Shown piece after piece: positions 1 through 7,429 of a stretch of DNA of 64,000 nt. Below the pieces are notes generated by a model that did no database searches, was not told the DNA's origin, and saw only the letters and a list, made by a program, of their open reading frames with translations. This stretch comes from Listeria farberi. GTDB lineage: Bacteria; Bacillota; Bacilli; Lactobacillales; Listeriaceae. The position numbers and the translations under genes were made by a program. Location: contig NZ_JAARZJ010000016.1 of NCBI RefSeq assembly GCF_014229245.1, positions 1 through 64,000 on the forward strand, written 5' to 3'. Positions within the stretch are counted from its first letter, which is position 1. The number at the start of each line of letters is the position of its first letter.

Positions 1-60
1 CTATAGGATGAAGTTATATGAATAATTATTTAAAATAATAATCAATAAAGTAATTATTCC

Positions 61-111
61 AAAAAGCAACTTGATGAACTCCCATTCGGCTAGGACTTCA
101 AGTTGCTTTTT
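61..111. terminator. Inverted repeat, probable terminator
   Basis: A 14-bp perfect stem (AAAAAGCAACTTGA with TCAAGTTGCTTTTT) encloses a 23-nt loop. The A-run and T-run at either side would let it end transcription from both directions. No intact gene is visible to its left, so its owner is unknown. Confidence 0.5.
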
Positions 112-212
112 AATAGCGTTATATGCTTTTTTATCTTGATATAAATTTAATCCGAGAATCTTTTACAAGTTGAAAAATAACATCATCATTTGCTGTAAAA
201 TATTCATCTTTA

Positions 213-545
213 TTGAGTGAACCAATCTTAGACCCATTGTTAGATCGATTGGTGAAAAATTTACTGCTTCAGCTGTTGATGATGATTGTTGAACAAGAAA
301 GAGAAGAAAGTAAAAGAAGGCAAGCACAAAGAATAGCTATCGCAAAAGAAGTAGGCGTTTATAAAGGGCGACCACACCTTTATTCACCAAATGCAAGAGA
401 TCAACAAAAACAAGCAGTCTATTATCAGATTGTTCATATGTTAGAAGAAGGTATGGTCATTAAAACAATAGCAGAAAAAAGTAGAGTAACAAGTCCAACA
501 GTTTATCGAATTAAAAAGGATTTATATAATATTGAAGAAACTTGA
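213..545 (+). pseudogene. Serine recombinase, C-terminal remnant
   Basis: The 110-residue frame matches the C-terminal half of the intact recombinase at 61857-62474 almost residue for residue, for example DPLLDR, EREESKRRQAQ, YKGRP and the helix-turn-helix ending PTVYRIKKD. The catalytic N-terminal domain, including the YARVSS serine motif, is missing. The first possible start is a TTG inside the conserved SEP segment, so this is not a natural gene start. It is a broken copy of the recombinase and probably inactive, although a DNA-binding HTH fragment could in principle still be made. Confidence 0.85.
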
Positions 546-829
546 AATATATCTGATTTTCTTCAATATAAAATTAACGATTCCTCAGCAAGATAACTGT
601 TTGCGAGTTGAAAGAAAATATCGTAACAGTATGGAGCGCATATCTTCTCACAAGATTTAGTAGTTTAGGTTATAATCCATTTATTGTGTATATAGACAAG
701 GCTTTTTAATTCTGTTTAAAATTAGACTGGTTTAATAGTTTAGATAGATGTTTTATGTCTTATGTCTTTGCGTTATTTTAAATATAAATTCTGATGAACT
801 AATTCTTAATGTGTAAGGGAGGTTTATAC

Positions 830-943
830 ATTAAGAATCCAAGAAAAACAAAATATACTTTAACGTTAATTACTGGTGTTTTGGGTAGTGGATTATTATC
901 TGATGATACTACTGAGTTAAGGACGACAGATGCAGAGGCATAA
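830..943 (+). pseudogene. DUF4064 membrane protein remnant
   Basis: A GGGAGG ribosome site at 817-822 is followed by a short frame reading KNPRKTKYTLTLITGVLG. This matches the first 20 residues of the intact DUF4064 protein at 21026-21409 (NPRKTEFILTLIAGITG). The start codon has become ATT and the rest of the gene is lost, with a stop at 941. It is one of four DUF4064 copies in the window. Confidence 0.7.
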
Positions 944-1005
944 GCGTCCACTGGCCTTGTTAAATTCCATAAAAATCAAATTAACCTTGTTTAAAGCTTT
1001 ACTGA

Positions 1006-2193
1006 CTACAATTCATCTCTCCATTCTAATGAATTCTCATTAAACTCAATAATAGAATCAAACTCTACTCCTCTAGAAGAAGTAAAGCTTAGAGATGAAA
1101 ACGGTCCCACACAAAAAAGATAAAAATCCTTATAAAATGTTTGCTGCATCGTATCACTAAATTTTATTTGTCCTTCTTGATTAATCTCATATGTCATTTC
1201 TGTAGAAATAATCTTACCTTTCCCGTTATACACAGCAAGATAATCTGTCTCCTGAGCATTTATTAAGGTTATTTTTTTTGAATTGGTATTATATAAATAT
1301 AATCCCTTTGGCCCCTCATGGATAGAATACTTAAAAAACGCTACACTGTGGTTATTTATAGGTTTAAGATGCCCTAAGAATTGCTCTTTTAAATCATATG
1401 CAGCTATTTCTTTTGTAGTAAAATCATACGTTTTTATTAAGGCAGTCTCTTCAAATCCGCGATTATCTATATACCAAAGCTTATCCTCACTCACTGTTAG
1501 CACTTCATTAGGGTGGTTTACCGTTTTTATCGTATCTATCGTTTGATAGTTCCTACTAACAATGTTATAAGACTTTATTTCCCCCATATGGTTACCTATA
1601 ATCATCGTATCTTTGTCTTCTCCCGTTATCTCATCTTCTGTTTTTTTAGTAGTATCTTCTTCTATCCAATAAATAGTATCTCCCTGTAGGATAAATGTAT
1701 CAAAGTAGTTTTCATCTGTACTTTCTATCGTTGTCACTACCTTCTCTTGCGCAATATTATAGACCACCATTGTATATAAATGACTAGTGTAGCTTCCATC
1801 TAGCCACACTAGATAGTCTTCATTTCCTCCCAGCACACTAATCTCTCCATCTTCCCCATTTTTAGTTTTATAGATGGAGCTTTTCAATCGATTGTTTTTA
1901 TCTAAGGCAAACACATCCGTAGAAAGTAATTCCTCTTTTTCATCAATCAAAGCGTATAATACATCTTGATTATTTACAAAACTGTAAAAATAACCTTCTT
2001 TTTCCAAACTGTATTGCAAAAAATTATGGGTCTTTTTAATGACTATCGGTTCCTTCTTTACCTTATTATAAGCATTTTCCGTTACAACTGCTTCTTCTTT
2101 TGTCTTATTATTTACGTTATAAATCCATAGCAAACTTCCTACTAGTAAAAATAATAAGCATATAACTAAACTGGTAATAACTTGTTTTTTCAT
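1006..2193 (-). CDS. Membrane-anchored extracellular protein, possible beta-propeller
   Basis: A 395-residue protein of unknown function. Residues 6-26 form one hydrophobic segment after a short basic start (MKKQ), so the protein is probably anchored in the membrane with the rest outside. The body is rich in short alternating blocks such as YFYSFVNNQDVLYAL, DYLVWLDGS, DTIYWIEED and DKLWYIDN. These read like blades of a WD/DUF5050-type beta-propeller, which is an inference from pattern only. There is no lipobox or sorting motif. Its promoter region (2263-2307) is shared in sequence with three other genes in the window, so it probably belongs to the same regulon. Confidence 0.7.
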   Translation of the reverse strand: MKKQVITSLVICLLFLLVGSLLWIYNVNNKTKEEAVVTENAYNKVKKEPIVIKKTHNFLQYSLEKEGYFYSFVNNQDVLYALIDEKEELLSTDVFALDKNNRLKSSIYKTKNGEDGEISVLGGNEDYLVWLDGSYTSHLYTMVVYNIAQEKVVTTIESTDENYFDTFILQGDTIYWIEEDTTKKTEDEITGEDKDTMIIGNHMGEIKSYNIVSRNYQTIDTIKTVNHPNEVLTVSEDKLWYIDNRGFEETALIKTYDFTTKEIAAYDLKEQFLGHLKPINNHSVAFFKYSIHEGPKGLYLYNTNSKKITLINAQETDYLAVYNGKGKIISTEMTYEINQEGQIKFSDTMQQTFYKDFYLFCVGPFSSLSFTSSRGVEFDSIIEFNENSLEWRDEL

Positions 2194-2262
2194 AGCATCT
2201 CCTTCATATACTCACTAGAATAAAAATACAACTGTTTTTGTTAAATATAGTAGTCAATTGCT

Positions 2263-2307
2263 AGTATAACATTAATTTTTTCTAGAAAATATGTATATTT
2301 TGTGTAC
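2263..2307 (-). promoter_or_regulatory. Shared promoter block, copy 1
   Basis: On the minus strand a GTACACAAAA box (2298-2307) lies 30 bp upstream of a TATACT -10 hexamer (2263-2268). The same box and spacing occur at 16573-16617, 21449-21493 and 58879-58922. No good -35 hexamer fits between them, which suggests an activator-dependent promoter. It drives the gene starting at 2193. Confidence 0.55.
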
Positions 2308-2393
2308 CTTATTACAGCTATTATCCTTTTAAAAATGTTAACTTCCTAACCTCAGTTAACATAAGACGCTGGATATTCCCTATATCACAAAAA

Positions 2394-2420
2394 CACACCA
2401 TCTAGTAACTAAATGGTGTG
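2394..2420. repeat. Dispersed hairpin CACACCAT...ATGGTGTG, copy 1
   Basis: An 8-bp stem with an 11-nt loop. Near-identical hairpins occur at 14094-14126, 18326-18355, 23681-23706 and 59010-59037. Here and at 59010 it sits between the end of one gene and the promoter block of the next, so it probably acts as a terminator. Confidence 0.6.
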
Positions 2421-2573
2421 CCTACCTTATTCTCATCTCATTGGCCATTATCACTATCTACTGACAACTTTATAGGATGGAAAGCATTCTTTTATTCTTC
2501 CTCTTGTTCCGGTAATGGTAGATGTTTCATCTGGTTATTCTCTTGACTTGATCTATTTTTAAATACATATTTA

Positions 2574-2939
2574 CTATTGTTTTTGATTAGGTTGTTCTGC
2601 AGCTTCTGATGCAATGTAATACTTGCCATCCTCTTTATACAAAATGGTTCTAGGATAATCGTCCCCATCTTTTGCTTTATAAAGCGCTGATCCTTCTTCT
2701 AATAAGTTAGAAGTGAAGTCTTTATCTGGCGTTTTATGTCTTTTTATTTTCTGCTTTATCTCTCCAATTTCCTCTATAACATCTTCTTTCTCTGCTGGTT
2801 CATTCGTCATAACGTACACAAGTCCGTCAACTTGTATCATTCCTACAATGTTATTCCTATCGACCAACCACTTTATTCCGAATAATGAAGCGCAAATAAC
2901 TATTATTAACAGTATTAGTATTAACCATTTTTTCTTCAT
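2574..2939 (-). CDS. Small membrane-anchored protein, DUF3139-like tail frameshifted
   Basis: 121 residues. One N-terminal membrane helix (residues 4-24, LILILLIIVICASLFGI) is followed by a hydrophilic domain facing outward, containing DYPRTILYKEDGKYYI. The frame ends QPNQKQ, but shifting one base in an A-run near 2585 opens a further frame to 2492. That frame reads FKNRSSQENNQMKHLPLPEQ, which is the tail seen in the DUF3139 proteins at 4288 and 59093. The gene may therefore be a recently frameshifted member of that family, or a fusion. It lies directly downstream (21 bp) of the secreted-protein gene at 2961 and is probably co-transcribed with it. Partner or immunity function is inference. 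Confidence 0.65.
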   Translation of the reverse strand: MKKKWLILILLIIVICASLFGIKWLVDRNNIVGMIQVDGLVYVMTNEPAEKEDVIEEIGEIKQKIKRHKTPDKDFTSNLLEEGSALYKAKDGDDYPRTILYKEDGKYYIASEAAEQPNQKQ

Positions 2940-2960
2940 TCGATTAGCTCTCTTTTCGAT

Positions 2961-3572
2961 TTATTTATTCCGGCTTTGGACGTACGTACTCGAAGCAGTA
3001 CTTGCGTATTTTGTTGTCGAGCCTGTGTATATTCCAGCACCATTATATTTTTTAACCGTATACTTTGTAACATCTACATTTCCGTATATGGCAGGTCTTG
3101 TCCACTTTTTAGGATTTGCTTTAATAATTTGTCCGTTTGAACCTGCTTTTGAAACAGACATACTAAACTTACCATAACCGATACTCGCACTAACATTCAT
3201 TGTCGCTTTACTGAAATAATAAGCAGAAATATTATATTGATAGTTTTTCCATCCTGGGTGCCAATCAATAAACCCTTTTGACACTTTTCTTGTCGTCGAT
3301 ACTTTCGTCCATTTCTCATAACCTAGGGTAGCGCTTCTTAATAGCGGTCTTTCTTGATTAACGGGCATACTTGGACTGATTTGATCTTTAACAATAAATT
3401 CATCTGGTAATTCATTGCTATTATCTTGCACACCACTTTCAACTTCTTTTTGCGTAAGAATTGGAGTTACATCAACATCCTTTACAGCTGCAGATACATG
3501 TGTAATCGGAGTTATTACCAAAAGTCCGACAATTACGGGTACTATCACTGGCTTTAAAACGGTCTTTTTCAT
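2961..3572 (-). CDS. Secreted protein, unknown function
   Basis: 203 residues with a clear signal peptide (residues 1-28, ending THVSA). The mature part has an acidic linker (about 30-75) and a C-terminal domain from about residue 80 rich in aromatic residues and beta-strand-like stretches (WHPGWKNYQYNISAYYF, ISIGYGKFSMSV-like). There are no cysteines in the mature part and no sorting motif, so it is probably released. I do not recognise a family. The upstream 300 bp are the multicopy leader repeat also found before the secreted genes at 60321 and 61499. It is followed by the small membrane protein gene at 2574-2939. The pairing suggests an effector with a membrane partner, but this is not shown by any motif. 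Confidence 0.7.
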   Translation of the reverse strand: MKKTVLKPVIVPVIVGLLVITPITHVSAAVKDVDVTPILTQKEVESGVQDNSNELPDEFIVKDQISPSMPVNQERPLLRSATLGYEKWTKVSTTRKVSKGFIDWHPGWKNYQYNISAYYFSKATMNVSASIGYGKFSMSVSKAGSNGQIIKANPKKWTRPAIYGNVDVTKYTVKKYNGAGIYTGSTTKYASTASSTYVQSRNK

Positions 3573-3634
3573 AAGCTCATTTCTCTCCTTTTTATGTATA
3601 GTCTAGCTTTCAAAATGAGTGTATCATAAAAAGC

Positions 3635-3955
3635 CAATGTATAACCAAAAAAGTAATGAAATGTCCGATTCTTGTCATGAACGACCTGTTTTTACCTAAA
3701 AAAGCACTTTCTGTCACCACAATCTGAGTGAAACATATTTATCAATGCTCAAAAATTCACATTATGTGTTTATATACACTATTTTATACATTTAAAAATA
3801 CAATGGCACAAAAAAGGCATTTTCACACCATTAAAATATTTTTCCGAAAAAATAAGCCGTGTATAAATACGCATATTTATTCGTATTTTTGCTTCTCTAA
3901 ACCCTTTTTAATTCTATAAACGGTTGGCCATGTTGCTCTATTTTTTTCGGCTACT
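3635..3955. repeat. Leader repeat, copy A
   Basis: Long non-coding repeat beginning CAATGTATAACCAAAAA and containing GTCCGATTCTTGTCATGAAC and TGCTCAAAAATTCACATTAT. Copies occur at 60393-60640 and 61560-61850. Each lies directly upstream of a minus-strand secreted-protein gene. The far end (about 3905-3955) still carries the last codons of a serine recombinase gene (AATTCTATAAACGGTTGGCC), as in copy C where the recombinase is intact. Confidence 0.8.
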
Positions 3956-4020
3956 ACTAGACAAGTTAGTACTACTAGAAAAAACAACAAAAAATTTCTG
4001 CTACGGATTGAAAAAATATC

Positions 4021-4188
4021 AAAATTAATCCAGACGATATGCTTTTACTTGACACCATTGCCCATAATTTCTTTGAAATGAAATTAAAACAATATGAGTT
4101 AATTAATCTTTTACTAGAACATTGAGTAGACACAAAATTAGAACCTAGACAGCAAAAAATCCTAAAAGATTTACTTAAAAACAGATGA
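4021..4188 (+). pseudogene. Small protein remnant with in-frame TGA
   Basis: A plus-strand frame reads INPDDMLLLDTIAHNFF and, after a TGA at 4123-4125, continues VDTKLEPRQQKILKDLL to a second TGA at 4186. No start codon with a ribosome site precedes it. The stop is best explained as TGG changed to TGA. Family unknown. Confidence 0.35.
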
Positions 4189-4225
4189 AAAGATTACTGT
4201 TAAACCACCTGCAGCAGAATACCTC

Positions 4226-4291
4226 CGCTAGCGATTTCTGTAATTCCAGCAATTAAGGGGTTAAAATGAATTCTATTTTCCTTGGATTCAT
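4226..4291 (-). pseudogene. DUF4064 start remnant
   Basis: Minus-strand MNPRKIEFILTP, followed by a stop and then recognisable LLELQKS-like residue, matches the first codons of the intact DUF4064 gene at 21409. Its ATG overlaps the stop codon of the DUF3139 gene (4288), so the two were joined by a recombination event. Only the first 20 or so codons survive. Confidence 0.65.
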
Positions 4292-4659
4292 TCTATAAAC
4301 CCTTCTTGTTCCGGTAATGGGGGATGCTTCACTTGATTATCCAATTGGCCCGACCCGTTTTTAAATATAAGTAGATTGATATGATAGGGATCCTTTCTAT
4401 TATCCTCATAATAATAATATTTATATACTAAGTCTGGATCATCTTTGAATACTATCGTAATATAGTACCCTCCCTGCGTCCAATCCTTCTGAGTAGCTCT
4501 CGTCTTAATTTGATTAGACTCCACCTTCTGCGCTGCTAAGTAATCATTGACAGCTTCATTCGCCTTATGCCTTGGAATCACCGATAAAAATAGATATCCG
4601 ATGAAACAAAGAACCAACAACACACCTAACGTTATCCACCACTTTTTATATTTTTTCAT
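4288..4659 (-). CDS. DUF3139 family membrane-anchored protein
   Basis: 123 residues from the ATG at 4659, chosen because a GGGAAG ribosome site lies 8 nt before it (an upstream GTG would add 3 residues). One membrane helix (WWITLGVLLVLCFIGYLFLSV, about residues 6-26) is followed by an outside domain with YLAAQKV and many tyrosines (VYKYYYYEDN). The tail is KNGSGQLDNQVKHPPLPEQ. It is almost identical to the protein at 59093-59461. The last residues GFIE replace the usual end because the gene runs into a DUF4064 remnant. The NlpC/P60-like gene that should precede it survives only as the fragment at 4686-4868. Function unknown. Confidence 0.75.
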   Translation of the reverse strand: MKKYKKWWITLGVLLVLCFIGYLFLSVIPRHKANEAVNDYLAAQKVESNQIKTRATQKDWTQGGYYITIVFKDDPDLVYKYYYYEDNRKDPYHINLLIFKNGSGQLDNQVKHPPLPEQEGFIE

Positions 4660-4685
4660 CCCGAACACTTCCCACTTGGTTAGAT

Positions 4686-4868
4686 TTATTTAAAGTATTT
4701 TACTTGTTGTGGCTTATAGGCTTTCGAAAAATAGTTAGGCAAATCATACACGGTAACTAATGGCGGAAATACTTGTACCACTAGTTTACTTCCTATCCCA
4801 AAATAAAAGGCTTGCAGGACTATTTTAAAACAGTACGTTAGATTTTCAGCGTAGCAACTTCCTGTCAA
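4686..4868 (-). pseudogene. NlpC/P60-like (YiiX-type) hydrolase, C-terminal remnant
   Basis: 60 codons match the last 58 residues of the intact protein at 59488-60321 (TYCFKIVLQAFYFG versus TYCSKIVLQAFYFG, and the shared end YKPQQVKYFK). The signal peptide, N-terminal region and conserved GHAAI histidine segment are gone. The copy ends abruptly near 4870, next to the HNH gene, so this is a duplication breakpoint. The TYC cysteine survives but the protein cannot be functional alone. Confidence 0.85.
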
Positions 4869-4894
4869 TCCATGACTCTAATATTGTAAGAAAT

Positions 4895-5695
4895 CTAGAG
4901 CCCTTTTTCAGTTGCGTTTAACACTCCAAACATATTCTGTAGCATAAATTGCCCATGATAGCCTCCCTGAACCTCATGGCCACTGACCAGTTTATAGCTT
5001 TTACCTAGAATATCCATCATATTTATTGATTTATAGCATTCATGAGGATCAAAGTTCATTAGGTGAAAAATAAATTTTTCATCTGATAATTCAAAAATTA
5101 CTCCTTCATCCCAGTCCATTTTTCCAGTTTCCAAACTTTCTAAACCCATCATATCAGTACTATGATCTCTCTTAAGACAATAAACTTGCCACTTTCCGTT
5201 ATAGATTTCAGCTTTTTCATCTCTTAAAAAATGGATAAAATCAAACTCCCATCCTTTACATTCAGGGACAGATAAAAATTTAGCATATATAGCTTTAACA
5301 ATTTTAAGCCTCGTCAAAATTTGAAATCCTTTTATTATTGCAGGATTTCCCTCATTATCAAAAAATTTCTTATAAGCTTCATCATACTTCCCTAAAAAAG
5401 TATTACAAGATCTACATAACGAACGAGTTGTTCTACCTTTAGGATAAAGAGGATATGATAACTCACTATCAAAATAATCTCCACTAATTTCTTCAATCGA
5501 TTTCCCTTTGTTTTTTTGGTCATAAATATGCTTATTAACTTCTCCTGACATCATTGAATCTATCATTTTAACTAAATCTAAAGCGACTATATCATCATTA
5601 CCAGTACTTTTAGCAGGATAATGTTCTTCACTCATATTTGAATTTTCGAAATATTCCTGACAGAGAACACATTGCTTTTTCTTCTTTCTTTTCAA
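4895..5695 (-). CDS. HNH-type nuclease candidate with zinc cysteines
   Basis: 266 residues. The N-terminus has CVLCQEYF (residues 9-12 region), then SEEHYPAKS (EEH about 23-25), then CRSCNTFLGKYDEAY (about 93-107). This Cys-x2-Cys, His, Cys-x2-Cys-Asn order is typical of zinc-stabilised HNH endonuclease folds. It is a pattern match, not a confirmed family assignment. The rest (110-266) is a helical and strand mixture without a recognised domain. The start ATG at 5695 lies after a poor AGGTGA ribosome site. It stands alone between remnants, which suits a mobile or defence gene, but no partner gene is present. Confidence 0.6.
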   Translation of the reverse strand: MKRKKKKQCVLCQEYFENSNMSEEHYPAKSTGNDDIVALDLVKMIDSMMSGEVNKHIYDQKNKGKSIEEISGDYFDSELSYPLYPKGRTTRSLCRSCNTFLGKYDEAYKKFFDNEGNPAIIKGFQILTRLKIVKAIYAKFLSVPECKGWEFDFIHFLRDEKAEIYNGKWQVYCLKRDHSTDMMGLESLETGKMDWDEGVIFELSDEKFIFHLMNFDPHECYKSINMMDILGKSYKLVSGHEVQGGYHGQFMLQNMFGVLNATEKGL

Positions 5696-5856
5696 AAAAT
5701 CACCTCATGGCTTAATTTGATCAATCTATCATAATAATACTTGTCATTCGAACTGATTATTATACTTTTAAAAATTAACTATTTCCATGCACTTTATCAC
5801 TAGCCTCATCTGCTTTTACTATTTGATTTCTCTTGCAGAACTATTATAAATATTGC

Positions 5857-5955
5857 TTATTTTTTATTGACTTGTCCAATGATATAAATTCCTAATGCAA
5901 CTATACCAGCAATGCACACCACTGTAATAAAAGCAGCTATCGGACTAAATGACAT
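5857..5955 (-). CDS. 32-residue single-helix membrane peptide
   Basis: ATG at 5955, 9 nt after an AGGAG ribosome site, opens a 32-codon frame reading MSFSPIAAFITVVCIAGI and ending GQVNKK. Residues 5-26 form one hydrophobic helix and the tail is basic, the layout of type I toxins and small membrane regulators. No family recognised. No antisense promoter is obvious. Confidence 0.45.
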   Translation of the reverse strand: MSFSPIAAFITVVCIAGIVALGIYIIGQVNKK

Positions 5956-5978
5956 AAAAATCCAACTCCTATTCTTTA

Positions 5979-6242
5979 TCAATCACTATAACCAATGAGT
6001 TTGCTTCCACTAACTTTCACTCCATGGTAGCCATTAAAACTCATGAAAATATTAGAAAATCTTATTTCCGCTTGAGCTTTTTTGCTAGATACTCTTTTAC
6101 ACGAGTATGAATCAACTTTATTTATCACTGTTTTATATTTTAAATCATATGCGGATTGAATTTCACCTGTTGATCCTGCTTTTTTTACATTTAATATAAA
6201 ACCAAGTTTTTTCAAACATCTCCTTTTTAGATAGAAATTCAT
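5979..6242 (-). pseudogene. Secreted-protein C-terminal remnant
   Basis: 87 codons lacking a signal peptide. The segment KKAGSTGEI resembles KAGSNGQI in the secreted protein at 2961-3572, so it may be the end of a relative. DNA of its last third (5999-6090) recurs at 27130-27225, where it is joined to an IS3 transposase remnant. Treated as a fragment. Confidence 0.45.
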
Positions 6243-6533
6243 CTTCTAAGGCAGGTACAGTTTGATTTCTTAGTATTAATCAGTTAATGTACGGTTCAAC
6301 TACTTCTCTCCAAATACTTCGACACAAAACGAAAGAATGTTGATTGCCATGAAATACCCAACATATAAATCTAACAACTTTTATATTTTTATGATTAAAA
6401 TGAATCCTAATTATTTTCTAATACGAATTAAATTGGCTACTTTTCACCAAATATATTCTCTTATATATTATCGATATTTTGAGTTATACACTAAGCAAGA
6501 GGAGTTTTATGGCTATGAAAAAAATCATTTAGA

Positions 6534-6959
6534 TTATTCATCTTCTAAAATATATTTAGTTGGCACCATGCTTGAAATAATTCTATCTAATAAAGTTAAT
6601 CTGCTACAGCATTCGAACTTCTGAGCTTCTGTTATAGTATGGCTGTCTTTTAAATAGTTCAAAATTTCTTCCTGTTTAATACCTGAAAAACGCGAAATAG
6701 TTTCGTAAGATAAGCTATATATTACATGCAAAACTTCGATTAGATGTTTTAAGCGATAATCACTACTATGACCTGCAAAAGGATCTGTAAGCATCACACT
6801 TTTTTCTAAGCATTCTTGATAATTTAGATCTTCTTCTGTCATATTAATAAGACTTTCATAGTCAAAATGAAAAAAGCATTTAAAATCTTCATTTGAAAAA
6901 AGAAAATATTCTTTTAATGAAAATATATTTTTTTTAAAATTTCCAATGTTGATATACAC
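6534..6959 (-). CDS. Hypothetical protein with C-terminal HTH-like segment
   Basis: 141 residues starting at a GTG (6959) placed 8 nt after AAAGGAG. The N-terminal half is aromatic-rich and unrecognised. Residues about 83-110 (VIYSLSYETISRFSGIKQEEILNYL) look like a helix-turn-helix, as in short DNA-binding proteins of enterococcal mobile elements. The domain reading is an inference. No neighbour gives context. Codon use and the good ribosome site support a real gene. Confidence 0.5.
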   Translation of the reverse strand: MYINIGNFKKNIFSLKEYFLFSNEDFKCFFHFDYESLINMTEEDLNYQECLEKSVMLTDPFAGHSSDYRLKHLIEVLHVIYSLSYETISRFSGIKQEEILNYLKDSHTITEAQKFECCSRLTLLDRIISSMVPTKYILEDE

Positions 6960-7361
6960 ATTACCATCTCCTTTTGTTTAAAAATAGTATTTATGATGTA
7001 TAATGTCGATCAAAAACTGTAAACCTACTATTTTAAAACAGTTTTCCCAGGAAAAGCCTTTGATACAATTTAGATTTTATTATAACATCAATAATTAACA
7101 ATAGGTTATAAAATAGTAAATACGTTTTAATAAAATGCATAAATAAGTGAAAGTAAAGGTTGCTAATACTTCAATAGATCTATTATAATATGCAACTGAT
7201 AGCATGAAAAAGCTTTTATATTATTACTCACTAACTTTAGGAAAATAATGGAATATATCAAAAATGTTTAAAGTGGGTGTTTTCGAGCAATTAATATAAA
7301 ATGAAACAAAATAAAAATACAATTTTATTCTTATTATATGCTCGTTAGGAATAAAAAGAAT
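6960..7361. other. Intergenic, AT-rich, no feature seen
   Basis: About 400 bp of very AT-rich sequence between the HTH-like gene and the terminator of the LRR gene. No coding frame, RNA gene or strong hairpin was found by reading both strands. Confidence 0.4.
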
Positions 7362-7406
7362 AATCAACCAAGAATGCTTCATCTCTGAAGAAGTTCTTGG
7401 TTGATT
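7362..7406 (-). terminator. Terminator of the LRR gene
   Basis: A 13-bp perfect stem (AATCAACCAAGAA with TTCTTGGTTGATT) around a 19-nt loop, about 25 bp after the stop codon of the minus-strand LRR gene. Confidence 0.7.
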
Positions 7407-7429
7407 CTCTGAGTCACTACGTTACTTCG

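Noticed and set aside
1283-1546. Plus-strand frame inside the 395-residue gene
   Set aside because: Opposite-strand shadow of a well-supported minus-strand gene.
4123-4125. In-frame TGA in the 4021-4188 frame as selenocysteine
   Set aside because: The frame has no start and no known family, and other remnants here show the same TGG to TGA type of decay.
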